Below the pieces are notes generated by a model. That model had not been told where the DNA came from and made no database searches. It saw nothing but the letters and a program-made list of their open reading frames with translations. Made by a program: the position numbers and the translations under genes. A DNA stretch of 64,000 bases from Pseudomonadales bacterium (GTDB lineage: Bacteria; Pseudomonadota; Gammaproteobacteria; Pseudomonadales; Azotimanducaceae). Positions 52,693-61,462 of the stretch are shown here, one piece after another. Location: the NCBI GenBank assembly GCA_028285415.1, contig JANQPF010000014.1, positions 166,929 to 230,928 of the forward strand, in the 5' to 3' direction. How positions within the stretch are numbered: position 1 is the stretch's first letter; each line of letters starts with the position of its first letter.

Positions 52693-54018
52693 TCAGGCGG
52701 GAATGCGCACGGGCAGTGACTGTATGGCGTGAAAGACCGTAGAGCTTGCCCGCACCGGCTCGCCCACCACCTCGATCCTGCCGAATCGCTCGAGCATCTC
52801 CTCCCACAGCACGCGCAGCTGCATCTCGGCCAGCCGGTTGCCGAGGCAGCGGTGCACGCCGAAGCCGAATGACAGATGTTCACGCGGCCGCTCGCGATCG
52901 ATGATGAATTCGTAGGGTTTGTCGATGGCACGTTCGTCACGATTACCCGACAAATACCACATGACCACCATGTCACCCTTGCGAATGGTCTGATCACGCA
53001 TGGTGAAATCTCTCACCGCCGTGCGACGCATGCCCACCAGCGGCGTTTGCCAGCGGATGATCTCGGGAACCATGCTCTCGACGAGAGCAGGATTGGCGAG
53101 CAGCCTGTCGTACTGCTCCGGAAACTGATTCAGCGCAAGGAGGCCGCCGCTGATCGAGTTGCGGGTCGTGTCGTTGCCACCTACCATCAGGAGCACCATG
53201 TTGCCAACGAGCTGTTTGGCGTCCATATCGCGGGTCCGGGGCCCCATCGCCAGCATCGAGATCAGATCGTCTTCCGGCGCTTTCCGGCGCGCCTGCCAGA
53301 GCGCGTCAAAGTACTCGCCCATCTCTGCCAGCGTCTGATAAAACTGCGCTGCGGACGTCGCATATTCCGGATCGTCCGCATTGCTGATGTTGTTGGACCA
53401 GCGAATGAGGTCACCGCGGTCTTCCTGCGGCACGCCGAGCAGGGTTGCGAGCATGCGTCCGGTGAGCTCAACCGCAACGTTAGGTACCCAGTCGAAGGTT
53501 TCGTTGCGTGGTAACCCATCGAGGATGTCCCGGGCACGCTCGCGGATCAGCGTTTCCAGCACCTTGAGACGACCCGGAGCCAACCCCGGTGCCACCGCCT
53601 TACGCTGAACGTCGTGCTCGGGCGGATCCATGGAGATGAAATTAGGAATCTCGTTGCTGGAGCTTGGGGTTCCGGTAATTGTCACACCGCCAAACTCGTA
53701 GGAGGACGAGAACACCTCATGATTCTTGTCCACCGCCATGATGTCGTCGTAGCGTGTAATGGACCAGTAAGGACCATACTGACTCTCCGCGCAGAAATGC
53801 ACCGGGGCTTCATCGCGCAGGCGATCGAAATAGCGGTAGACGAGCTGCTCTTTGAAAAGCTCCGGATTGGCTACATTCAGCTCGGCCAGCGGAATGCTGT
53901 AAGGATCGAGATCAGCGTCCACGGGAATGCGCAGGCGCCGTGATGATTTCCAGGCTTTCGACGACTCCGCCCGCTCCCGCAGATGCTCATAGCCTTCGGC
54001 CATACCCACGCTCTCCAT
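52693..54018 (-). CDS. Cytochrome P450, CYP153-like
   Basis: A 441-residue P450. The I-helix motif is VGGNDTTRNSISGGLLALN, the ExxR is EIIRWQTPLVGMRRTA, and the haem loop is LSFGFGVHRCLGNRLAEMQLR. Much of the sequence, including the phrases YGPYWSITRYDDIMAVD and DPPEHDVQRK, follows CYP153, a soluble terminal hydroxylase of alkanes and fatty acids. CYP153 needs a ferredoxin and ferredoxin reductase, but neither is adjacent; the nearest 2Fe-2S ferredoxin is 22 kb away. The end, RASSTVFHAIQSLPVRIPA, differs from typical CYP153A. Another substrate such as a terpenoid or steroid is possible. It diverges from the kinase gene. Confidence 0.9.
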   Translation of the reverse strand: MESVGMAEGYEHLRERAESSKAWKSSRRLRIPVDADLDPYSIPLAELNVANPELFKEQLVYRYFDRLRDEAPVHFCAESQYGPYWSITRYDDIMAVDKNHEVFSSSYEFGGVTITGTPSSSNEIPNFISMDPPEHDVQRKAVAPGLAPGRLKVLETLIRERARDILDGLPRNETFDWVPNVAVELTGRMLATLLGVPQEDRGDLIRWSNNISNADDPEYATSAAQFYQTLAEMGEYFDALWQARRKAPEDDLISMLAMGPRTRDMDAKQLVGNMVLLMVGGNDTTRNSISGGLLALNQFPEQYDRLLANPALVESMVPEIIRWQTPLVGMRRTAVRDFTMRDQTIRKGDMVVMWYLSGNRDERAIDKPYEFIIDRERPREHLSFGFGVHRCLGNRLAEMQLRVLWEEMLERFGRIEVVGEPVRASSTVFHAIQSLPVRIPA

Positions 54019-54072
54019 TCCCGACTACACTCAGTATATCGGCAATGATTTCAGGTAGATAGGCGATACAGA

Positions 54073-55731
54073 ATGAGGCAGGGACGTTTTCAGAGCAGCC
54101 GACGCAGCGATGATTTCACGAGTGTCCTGGCTGATCTGAATCGCCTCACTGATCAGCGCGCAGGTAACCTTCACGCCACCTACTCGCTGATCGCCGAGCG
54201 CGCCGCGCGGATGCTGAACGCGTCCCGCGCAAACGTGTGGCTGTTCACCGACAGCGAGCGCAAGACGCTGAAATGCGTCGATCACTATGATCTCGCAACC
54301 GACAGCCACAGCTCGGAAGGTGAGCTGCCTGCCGAGACGTTCCCCACCTATGTGCAGGCATTGAACGAAGAGCGCGTCATCCGCGCCGACGATGCTGCCA
54401 CCAACCCGCATACGTCTGAGTTCGCCGCAGAGTATCTGCCCGCCAACAATATCAAGTCGATGCTCGACGCACCCATCCGCCAGGACGGTGAAGCCGTCGG
54501 CGTCATCTGTGTCGAGCAGGCGGGCAAGCATCGAACGTGGACGGATGAGGAAGCAAACTTCGTCGGTACCCTTTCCGACTTCGCGACGCTCGCGCTGACA
54601 ACGCACCACAAGTCGCTGGCGGAAACGGCCCTGGTGCAAGCGCAGAAGATGGAGTCCCTGGGCCGTCTGGCGGGCGGCATCGCGCACGATTTCAACAACC
54701 TCTTGACGGTCATCAGCGGTGCGGTCGAGACCATGCAGATTAAGCTCGAAAAAGCCGGCCTGCATGAGGATCGTCTGCTCACCCTGATTGCCGAGGCCGG
54801 TGAGCGAGCGCGCAAACTGACCCGCAATCTGCTCGCGTTCGGCGGTCAGCAACACCTCATTCTCGATCACATCAGTACGCGTCAGATTATCGCCACCGTG
54901 CAGGAGCTGACCGAAGGCATCATCCGCGAAGACATCAAGGTCACCTTTCGGTCCGGAGAGCAGGAATTCTGGACCATCGGCGATCAGACCCAGCTCGAGC
55001 AGGTCCTCCTGAATCTCATCATCAACGGCGTGGACGCCATCGAAGGACCCGGTGAACTGACAATTGAGGTCCTCCCCCTGGATGAGCACAATCGCATCGG
55101 ATTTGCCATTGCTGATACTGGCTGCGGTATGAGTACCGAGGTACAACAGAGAATCTTCGATCCCTTCTTCACGACCAAGGGTGACCTCGGCACAGGACTT
55201 GGGCTCTCGATCTCCTTAGGCATCGTGCAGCAACACGGCGGCACGCTCAGGTGCGTAGACAGCAGCGCGGCGGGTACCCGCTTCGAATTGCGCCTGCCAC
55301 GGAGCGATGCGCCCGATGATCAAGAGACGCCCCGTGATTTCGGCCCTGATACACCGGAGGAGAATGCCCGCTATCGGCTCCTGCTGGTCGAAGACGAACA
55401 GGGTGTCCGCGATGTGGTCAGCCAGATGTTGAAGTCGCTCGGTTATCAGCTGCTCGTGGCGGAAGACGCACGGCATGCGCTCGAGCTCCTGAACGGAGAG
55501 CACGTTGATCTCATGGTCACCGACGTCATCATGCCCGACATGCGCGGCCCGGAGCTGTATCAGAAAGCGCTGCTGAGCAAACCCGATCTGAGCACGCTCT
55601 TCGTATCGGGTTACAGCGAGGAAGTGTTCAGCAGCCTGCCCCGTGAAGAAAACCAGATCGGTTATCTGGCCAAGCCGTTCACCGTCCGGCAACTGCGCGA
55701 CGCCATCAACGAAATCCTGCCGGCGATCTGA
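54073..55731 (+). CDS. Hybrid sensor histidine kinase, GAF-HisKA-HATPase-receiver
   Basis: A 552-residue soluble kinase. A GAF-like domain spans about residues 20-180 (LIAERAARMLNASRANVWLF). The HisKA H-box LGRLAGGIAHDFNNLL has the phosphorylated His205. The HATPase domain carries NLIINGVDAI, DTGCGMS and GLGLSISLGIV. A C-terminal receiver (LLVEDEQGVRDVVSQML) has the phospho-acceptor Asp484 in TDVIMPDMRG. No transmembrane helix is seen, so it probably senses a cytoplasmic cue through GAF. No Hpt or separate regulator is near, so output is unclear. The start ATG has few alternatives. It abuts the anchor-protein stop. Confidence 0.94.
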   Translation: MRQGRFQSSRRSDDFTSVLADLNRLTDQRAGNLHATYSLIAERAARMLNASRANVWLFTDSERKTLKCVDHYDLATDSHSSEGELPAETFPTYVQALNEERVIRADDAATNPHTSEFAAEYLPANNIKSMLDAPIRQDGEAVGVICVEQAGKHRTWTDEEANFVGTLSDFATLALTTHHKSLAETALVQAQKMESLGRLAGGIAHDFNNLLTVISGAVETMQIKLEKAGLHEDRLLTLIAEAGERARKLTRNLLAFGGQQHLILDHISTRQIIATVQELTEGIIREDIKVTFRSGEQEFWTIGDQTQLEQVLLNLIINGVDAIEGPGELTIEVLPLDEHNRIGFAIADTGCGMSTEVQQRIFDPFFTTKGDLGTGLGLSISLGIVQQHGGTLRCVDSSAAGTRFELRLPRSDAPDDQETPRDFGPDTPEENARYRLLLVEDEQGVRDVVSQMLKSLGYQLLVAEDARHALELLNGEHVDLMVTDVIMPDMRGPELYQKALLSKPDLSTLFVSGYSEEVFSSLPREENQIGYLAKPFTVRQLRDAINEILPAI

Positions 55732-56313
55732 TCAGGGCTCAAACTCGCGAACGTGCTCACCTGCGCTGCTGAACGTGCTGGCCGCGTGGTAAAACCCCGT
55801 CGTTCGCAGCCGCACCGTAATTTCCTGCTGGGTACGATTCTCCCAGAACCAGCCGTGCAGGCCGGAAAACGGGGCAACGTACGTGCCGTGCTGGCCGCGG
55901 TCACGCCCGACTGAAAAGCTGACTGCATCTTCGTCCTCTTCAGCGTATTCAGCATGCTCGGCTGCGGCACCTTCTTCTTCGCCGTGACCGTGAAAGTCGA
56001 AGACAACCTCGTCCTCTGCCTGCCAGCTGTAAACCATCGATTGTCCTGCGTCGAGATGGTACTTGTATTCAACGGATTCGAAGGGCGCGAGCGGAAATTC
56101 AACGCTGTCCTCATGGTAGGTACGCGCTTCGACGCTGAGCGCGCTCACCGTATAGCCTGACATTCCTTTTACACCCAGCGCTTCGCCGACGCCGAGTGGG
56201 TCAACCCCGTATTCGGCCGGCAGCACGAAGGTCACGAGCGCTACGAGCGCAAGCACGACGCTGGCCATCAGCGCGCCGAATACGCCGCGCGGACTGGTGC
56301 GAACCTCATTCAC
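55732..56313 (-). CDS. Membrane anchor protein with acidic periplasmic domain
   Basis: A 193-residue protein with one N-terminal helix (FGALMASVVLALVALVTFVLPA) and a large periplasmic part. The first segment after the helix reads YGVDPLGVGEALGVKGMSGY; a long acidic run (HGHGEEEGAAAEHAEYAEEDED) follows in the middle. The end is FSGLHGWFWENRTQQEITVRLRTTGF. Proteins of this form are called transmembrane anchor proteins in databases, a label without a known function. The GTG start overlaps the cytochrome c'-like stop by eight bases, so they are coupled. It could tether or shield the cytochrome or a metal site. Confidence 0.7.
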   Translation of the reverse strand: MNEVRTSPRGVFGALMASVVLALVALVTFVLPAEYGVDPLGVGEALGVKGMSGYTVSALSVEARTYHEDSVEFPLAPFESVEYKYHLDAGQSMVYSWQAEDEVVFDFHGHGEEEGAAAEHAEYAEEDEDAVSFSVGRDRGQHGTYVAPFSGLHGWFWENRTQQEITVRLRTTGFYHAASTFSSAGEHVREFEP

Positions 56314-56767
56314 CGCTGGCGCCCTCGACAATGTAGCGGTTGTGACAGGCGCGGCAGACGTTGTAGATCGCACCACCGGCATCAAAGAGCGCGTCGGCAT
56401 CCCGGGCCTGCGCCGCGTCGCGCGCCAGGTTGGCGGCAGCGGTCATTCCGGCCGCATATTCCTGCCAGTCACCCGGCGCGGCGTAGCCGGGCATCATCAG
56501 AAGATTGCCCGCCTCGGCGACCACCGTTGCGCTGTTGCGGACATGATCCCAGCCTTCCTGTGTGGTCGGCTGCAGATCGGTTTCACCCTCAGCCGTCAAC
56601 ACAAATCCTGCAGAATCCCAAATCACGTCTGCAGCCGGTTCGAGATACCAGATCATGAAATCGTGTACCGTCATCGTCGCCTGATACGGCGGCTGCGCTG
56701 GCGGCGGTTCCCCACATCCAGTAACAAGCAGCATCACAGCTGCCAGAACGACCCCTGGCTTCATCAA
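56306..56767 (-). CDS. Cytochrome c'-like lipoprotein
   Basis: A 153-residue exported haem protein. The signal peptide ends at a lipobox VTGC, so it is probably anchored by lipid at Cys18. The single haem site is near the C-terminus at residues 138-142, CRACH, followed by NRYIV. A C-terminal haem motif on a mostly helical protein is the cytochrome c' arrangement (class II), in which the protein binds NO or CO. Typical cytochrome c' is soluble and about 130 residues; a lipid-anchored form is less usual. It overlaps the anchor-protein gene, and neither lies close to an oxidase. Confidence 0.85.
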   Translation of the reverse strand: MMKPGVVLAAVMLLVTGCGEPPPAQPPYQATMTVHDFMIWYLEPAADVIWDSAGFVLTAEGETDLQPTTQEGWDHVRNSATVVAEAGNLLMMPGYAAPGDWQEYAAGMTAAANLARDAAQARDADALFDAGGAIYNVCRACHNRYIVEGASGE

Positions 56768-56808
56768 AAGTCCCGCACCAAATTGATGCGTTTAGATTAC
56801 CACAGGCC

Positions 56809-58251
56809 TCACCCGATCAGGCGCAGCCAGGTTTTGAACAGGTTGGCTACCCGCGGCGTCAAGCGCGTGCGATTGTAGGCATCAGCCAGGCGCTTGAGAT
56901 ACTCAGATCGGGTGGGATAGGCGAAAAGGGCTTTGCCTGCGGCACTGAGTCCCATCTTGTTGCTCATGAGCATCACAACCGGCGCAATCTGCTCCCCGGC
57001 ATCGTGCCCGACGATGGTTGCCGCGAGAATCTCGTCCGATCCTTTTTTTGTGTAGACCCGCGCAAAGCCTTCGCCATCTATCTCGGCGCGACCGCGGTCG
57101 AGCTCGGTGAAGTCGAATTCGTAGATGTCGTACGCGACCCCGTCACGGTCGAGCGTCTCCTCGGAAGGACCCACTGAAGCCACTTCCGGCTTGGTGTAGG
57201 TACAGTGGGGAACAATCAGCTGATCAACGGCGGCCGTTGGTGCAAACAGCGTGTTCTGCACCACCGCACGGGCCTGCGCGTCCGCGTGATGAGTAAACTG
57301 CAACGCAGCGGTACAGTCGCCTGCTGCGTAGATTGCCTTGTTTGCGGTACGCAGCTTGTTATCTGTGACGATAAAACCACGCTCGCTGACAGATACGCCA
57401 ACCGCCTCGAGATTCAGCGTTTCCGTGTTCGGGCGTCTGCCGAGCGCCACCAGCAGCTGCTCGGTCCGCACCGATACGTCTCCCGCGGTCACCGTGAACT
57501 GCGAATCCTTCTGCACCGATTCGACGCCACCACCGAGGTGCAGATTGACGCCCGCACCCTCGAGGGCTGCATGGACAGCGGCGCTGGCCGCCGCTATTTC
57601 CAGCGGCAGGACGCGCGGGGCGAGCTCAAAGAGGTGTACTTCGACACCCAGCCGGGCAAAGACGAGTGCCAGCTCGCACCCGATGGCACCGGCACCGAGA
57701 ATTGCTATGGAATCCGGCTGTGACTGCAGATCGAACACCGTCTCGTTGGTCAGAGGCTCACTCTCCCGAAGGCCCGGTATCGGAGGTATGTCGGCTCTGG
57801 CGCCCGTGCAGATCACCGAACGACGCCCGCGCAGCACGAGATCACCAACGGTCAGCGAGCCGTCCGGGTTAAACCGCGCGTCACCGAGAAATACGTCCAC
57901 CCCTTGCTCGCCATAGCGGCTCACCGAGTCGTGCGGCGCAATCCCCGCGCGGACCTGTCGCAGCCACCGGAACGCTCCGGCAAAGTCTGCATCAGGCACG
58001 GAACGCGTGTACTCGAGGAGCGCCTTGGAAGGCACGCAGCCGACATTAAGACAGTCGCCACCCATGCGATGACGCTCGACGAGCGCAACCCTGGCGCCAA
58101 TGCCAGCGGCACCTATTGCCGTGATGAGCCCGGCGGGACCGGCGCCAATCACAACCAGGTGGTATTTGTCTGCCGGCGTGGGATTGACGTAGTCCGCGGG
58201 TGCCAGCAGATTGGCCGCCGTGACGTCAAATTCCGCCCCTGGATAGTTCAT
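56809..58251 (-). CDS. FAD-dependent pyridine nucleotide-disulfide oxidoreductase (mercuric reductase-like)
   Basis: A 480-residue class I disulfide reductase. The FAD motif is VVIGAGPAGLITAIGAAGIG, the redox-active disulfide is GGDCLNVGCVPSKALL, and the NAD(P)H motif is ILGAGAIGCELALVFARLG. A C-terminal dimerisation domain with HCTYTKPEVASVG follows. It lacks the C-terminal vicinal cysteines and the N-terminal HMA domain of true mercuric reductases. The gene overlaps the TVP38 gene by four bases, an association I recall in many bacteria, suggesting a shared envelope-linked role. The last 30 residues (RLKRLADAYNRTRLTPR) are a family-specific tail. Confidence 0.9.
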   Translation of the reverse strand: MNYPGAEFDVTAANLLAPADYVNPTPADKYHLVVIGAGPAGLITAIGAAGIGARVALVERHRMGGDCLNVGCVPSKALLEYTRSVPDADFAGAFRWLRQVRAGIAPHDSVSRYGEQGVDVFLGDARFNPDGSLTVGDLVLRGRRSVICTGARADIPPIPGLRESEPLTNETVFDLQSQPDSIAILGAGAIGCELALVFARLGVEVHLFELAPRVLPLEIAAASAAVHAALEGAGVNLHLGGGVESVQKDSQFTVTAGDVSVRTEQLLVALGRRPNTETLNLEAVGVSVSERGFIVTDNKLRTANKAIYAAGDCTAALQFTHHADAQARAVVQNTLFAPTAAVDQLIVPHCTYTKPEVASVGPSEETLDRDGVAYDIYEFDFTELDRGRAEIDGEGFARVYTKKGSDEILAATIVGHDAGEQIAPVVMLMSNKMGLSAAGKALFAYPTRSEYLKRLADAYNRTRLTPRVANLFKTWLRLIG

Positions 58252-58940
58252 GCTGTTTCTCCCTGATCAAGACGCTCGCTGAGCGCCTTGGTTGCAATAC
58301 GGGAGATGACGACGGTCAAAATCAGGGTCGCGACGAGGCCCACGTACAGCGGCCAGTTGCCGACCGGTGAAGCGCCGACCTCTCCCGCCAGGAGGCTTGC
58401 CAGATCCGAGGCAATGGAGCCGAGGTACACGTAGAGCACCGTGCCTGGAATCATGCCGATCCAGGATACCCCCACGTAGGTCCAGAACCGCACCGCCGTC
58501 AAACCCAGCGAATAGTTCAACAGGTTGAACGGAAATATCGGCGACAAGCGAGTCAACAACACGATGAGCGCGCCGCGCTCGGCAATGGCCGCATCGAGTG
58601 CAGCGAACCGCGGCATGCCGGCCAGTTTTCCCGCCACCCAGTCGCGCGCGAAAAACCGGCCGATGAGGAATGCGCAGCTTGCGCCGACAACCGAGGAGAA
58701 CGAGACAATTGCAAACCCGTAACCGAGACCAAATAGAAACCCGGCACCCAGCGTCAGAATGCTGCCAGGCAACAGTAGAACCGTTGCCAGGATATACATG
58801 ACGATGAACACCAGCCATGAAATGGTCCGATTGGCTTCAATCCAGGCGAAGGCGGCGCTCATCCACTCAGCAACGGGTAGCAACAGGGCCGCCGTGAAGA
58901 GCACGGCAATGGCAATGACGAAGAAAAGCGCTTTGGACAC
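58248..58940 (-). CDS. TVP38/TMEM64 (DedA-superfamily) membrane protein
   Basis: A 230-residue integral membrane protein with about six helices. The family hallmark FGLGYGFAIVSFSSVVGASCAFLIGRFFARDWV lies in the middle, where the SNARE-associated/DedA domain has its conserved G-x-x-x-G and arginine. Bacterial members are thought to move lipids or affect envelope homeostasis. The GTG start overlaps the stop of the acyl-CoA ligase gene, while its own stop overlaps the flavin reductase start. So it is translated with both neighbours. Confidence 0.93.
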   Translation of the reverse strand: MSKALFFVIAIAVLFTAALLLPVAEWMSAAFAWIEANRTISWLVFIVMYILATVLLLPGSILTLGAGFLFGLGYGFAIVSFSSVVGASCAFLIGRFFARDWVAGKLAGMPRFAALDAAIAERGALIVLLTRLSPIFPFNLLNYSLGLTAVRFWTYVGVSWIGMIPGTVLYVYLGSIASDLASLLAGEVGASPVGNWPLYVGLVATLILTVVISRIATKALSERLDQGETA

Positions 58941-60574
58941 TAAATTGCCTCCGCCTGTTCGCGCAAAGCGAACTTCTGTACTTTGCCGGTTGAGGTTTTC
59001 GGCAGCTCCGTAAAGACCACGTGCCTGGGTGCCTTGAAACGCGCAAGATGATCGCGGCAGTACGCAATGACCTCCTCAGCACTGAGCGCGGCTCCCGGTT
59101 TGAGCGTGACAAACGCACAGGGCGTCTCACCCCACTTCTCGTCACTTTTGGCCACAACTGCCGCCTCGAGGATGTCTGGATGTTTGAAGAGCATGTCTTC
59201 CACCTCGATGCTCGAGATGTTCTCACCACCCGAGATGATGATGTCTTTGGAACGGTCTTTGATCTGAATGTAGCCGTCCGCGTGCCACACGGCCAGGTCC
59301 CCCGAATGAAACCAGCCGCCGTTGAACGACTCCTCTGTCGCCTGCGGATTCTTCAAATAACCTTTCATCACGTTGTTGCCACGCATCATTATCTCGCCCA
59401 CTGTGACACCATCCCGGGCAACTGGTTCCAGCGTGTCGGGGTCCGCAACCATCAACCCTTCGAGCATCTGCCCTCCGACGCCCTGGCGTGCCTTCAGACT
59501 CGCCTGCTCCTCCGCGCTCAAATGCCCCCACAGATCACTGCGCCATGCACAGAGCGTCACGGGACCGTATGTCTCAGTCAGGCCGTAAACGTGGGTTACA
59601 TCGATTCCCATGGCCTGCATCCCTTCGATGATTGCAGCAGGGGGCGCCGCACCCGCGGTCATCACCTTAACCTCGTGCTGGACGAGTTGCTGGAGGCTCT
59701 CATCCGCGTTGAGTAGCGTGTTGAGGACAACCGGCGCACCACAGAAGTGAGTTACCCGCTCCGCGGCAATTGCCTGGTAAACGGCATCGTCGCGCACCTG
59801 CCGCAGACACACGCTCGTCCCGGCGTTGACCGCCAGAGTCCACGGGAAACACCAGCCGTTGCAGTGAAACATCGGCAACGTCCAGAGGTATACCGGATGC
59901 TCGCCCATGTGCCACGTAAGCGCGTTGGATACTGCGTTCAGATAAGCCCCGCGGTGATGGTAAACCACACCTTTCGGATTGCCGGTGGTGCCAGAGGTAT
60001 AGTTGAGCGCAATGGCATCCCACTCGTCTGCAGGGAGGTACGCGGCTGCGTCGACCGGCAGCTCACCCCCAGCAGCCTCGTCCAGGAGATCGTCGTAGCT
60101 CATCGATCCCGCCAGGGTACCGTCTACTTCGGGATCGTCGATGTGCACGACGAGCGGTGGGCTGTCGAGACCAGCCAGCGCTACCGCCGCAAGCTCGCCG
60201 AACTCCTTGTCAACCAGAAACACCTTCGCTTCGCCGTGCTCGAGAATGAACTGCACGGTCGGCGCGTCGAGGCGAATGTTAATTGCGTTGAGCACGGCTC
60301 CACACATCGGTACGGCAAAATGTGCCTCGAACATCTCCGGGATGTTGGCCGCAAGGATCGCAACCGTATCTCCCTTGGCGACCCCGCGTGCGCGAAGAGC
60401 GCCGGCCAGGCGCACGCAGCGGTCCCAGCACTCGAGCCATGTGAGGCGGCGATTGCCATAGACCACCGCCGGTTTTTCAGGGTAAATCTGCGCGGCACGA
60501 CGCAGAAAAGAAATGGGGGAAAGCTGTGTGTAGTTGGCAGCGTTCTGCGACAGATTTTCGTCGTAAATACTCAT
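58940..60574 (-). CDS. Acyl-CoA synthetase (AMP-binding), DmdB- or FadD-like
   Basis: An ANL-superfamily CoA ligase of 544 residues. The ATP motif is NYTSGTTGNPKGVVYHHRG, the adenine-binding motif YGLTETYGP, the hinge motif GWFHSGDLAVWHADGYIQIKDR and the catalytic lysine lies in PKTSTGKVQKFALR. Overall it resembles the 3-methylmercaptopropionyl-CoA ligase (DmdB) and medium-chain FadD-type ligases. The choice of substrate is open: fatty, branched or methylthio acids. The ATG chosen is six bases downstream of a TTG also in frame. It is followed immediately by the TVP38 gene (shared base at 58940) and preceded by the thioesterase gene at 40 bases. Confidence 0.92.
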   Translation of the reverse strand: MSIYDENLSQNAANYTQLSPISFLRRAAQIYPEKPAVVYGNRRLTWLECWDRCVRLAGALRARGVAKGDTVAILAANIPEMFEAHFAVPMCGAVLNAINIRLDAPTVQFILEHGEAKVFLVDKEFGELAAVALAGLDSPPLVVHIDDPEVDGTLAGSMSYDDLLDEAAGGELPVDAAAYLPADEWDAIALNYTSGTTGNPKGVVYHHRGAYLNAVSNALTWHMGEHPVYLWTLPMFHCNGWCFPWTLAVNAGTSVCLRQVRDDAVYQAIAAERVTHFCGAPVVLNTLLNADESLQQLVQHEVKVMTAGAAPPAAIIEGMQAMGIDVTHVYGLTETYGPVTLCAWRSDLWGHLSAEEQASLKARQGVGGQMLEGLMVADPDTLEPVARDGVTVGEIMMRGNNVMKGYLKNPQATEESFNGGWFHSGDLAVWHADGYIQIKDRSKDIIISGGENISSIEVEDMLFKHPDILEAAVVAKSDEKWGETPCAFVTLKPGAALSAEEVIAYCRDHLARFKAPRHVVFTELPKTSTGKVQKFALREQAEAI

Positions 60575-60613
60575 ACGCAATCCATTCTCATAAACAAAGT
60601 GTGAAGACAGCGT

Positions 60614-61462
60614 TCAGCCACCGAAGGGTTTGAGCTTGAGCGCTTCCATGTGCGCCAGGCGTTCGGCCGAGAGCGTCAGGGCTTTGCGGGCCTCGAGGTC
60701 CATGCGCACGCCTGCAGCCTGCGCAGACAATATCAACGTCCCGTCATCGCGGAATACCAGGTGGGCAAACCGCTGCACTTTGGTACCCACCTCCGCCAGA
60801 CCCGAGTGAAAGGCAAAACCGTCGCCCGCCGCGAGCGGTCGGTGATAACACAGTCGATATTCGAGCACGGCACCCCCCTCGCCCGGGTCCAGCTCTCTGC
60901 CTTTTGCGCCGAGAAGCCCCCAGAGGTGCGGCATGGAATCGGACATGCGCCCCATGTAGTTGTGCACCGCCATACGACCGTCACCATCACACTCGGCTTG
61001 CTGCACGACGCCCTTGCCTATGATCCGAAAGCCGTATTCGTCTACATCCGGAAGCTTCAATACCACATACGGCAGATCCGCATCGGGCACGCCGCGCGGA
61101 CGGGCATGCTCCGGAAGATCGACGCCATTGCCTTCGACGGGCAAGTCAAATCGATGTATGCAGGTACTCAGCACCTCGTCCGTGAACGTGTTTCTGAGCT
61201 CGGTCAATACGCCGCCCCCCGCATGGGCATCGACGACCGCGGCATAACCTGAAATAGGCGCCGCAAGACGGGACTCCTGCAGGAACCGCAAGTGCTGAAC
61301 CGCCAGCGCGGACGTCGTATTCTGCGACGGGAGACCAAGTTCAGGCAGCACGGCGCACACCGTCTGCCAGTGCTTCTCGACATAAAAACGTACGTTGAGA
61401 TGGTCGTTCTCGTCGCACTCCCAGCTGTTCACGCTGCCGCGATAGCCGAGCAGCATGGTCAT
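60614..61462 (-). CDS. Acyl-CoA thioesterase, double hotdog
   Basis: A 282-residue protein with two hotdog-like halves. The first begins YRGSVNSWECDENDHLNVRFYVEKHWQT, with the DENDHLN loop resembling the 4HBT-type active site. The second contains DSMPHLWGLLGAKGRELD, a possible second catalytic acidic site, and AVLEYRLCYHRPL. Such double-hotdog enzymes hydrolyse acyl-CoA to free CoA. The overlap of its start with the NSS transporter stop (ATGA) places it in the same operon, next to the acyl-CoA ligase, so it may control the acyl-CoA pool. Catalytic residues are not proven from sequence. Confidence 0.82.
   Translation of the reverse strand: MTMLLGYRGSVNSWECDENDHLNVRFYVEKHWQTVCAVLPELGLPSQNTTSALAVQHLRFLQESRLAAPISGYAAVVDAHAGGGVLTELRNTFTDEVLSTCIHRFDLPVEGNGVDLPEHARPRGVPDADLPYVVLKLPDVDEYGFRIIGKGVVQQAECDGDGRMAVHNYMGRMSDSMPHLWGLLGAKGRELDPGEGGAVLEYRLCYHRPLAAGDGFAFHSGLAEVGTKVQRFAHLVFRDDGTLILSAQAAGVRMDLEARKALTLSAERLAHMEALKLKPFGG

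Noticed and set aside
54031..55146. 371-residue frame antisense to the hybrid kinase
   Set aside because: A shadow frame with no recognisable domain; the kinase on the plus strand has all its motifs.
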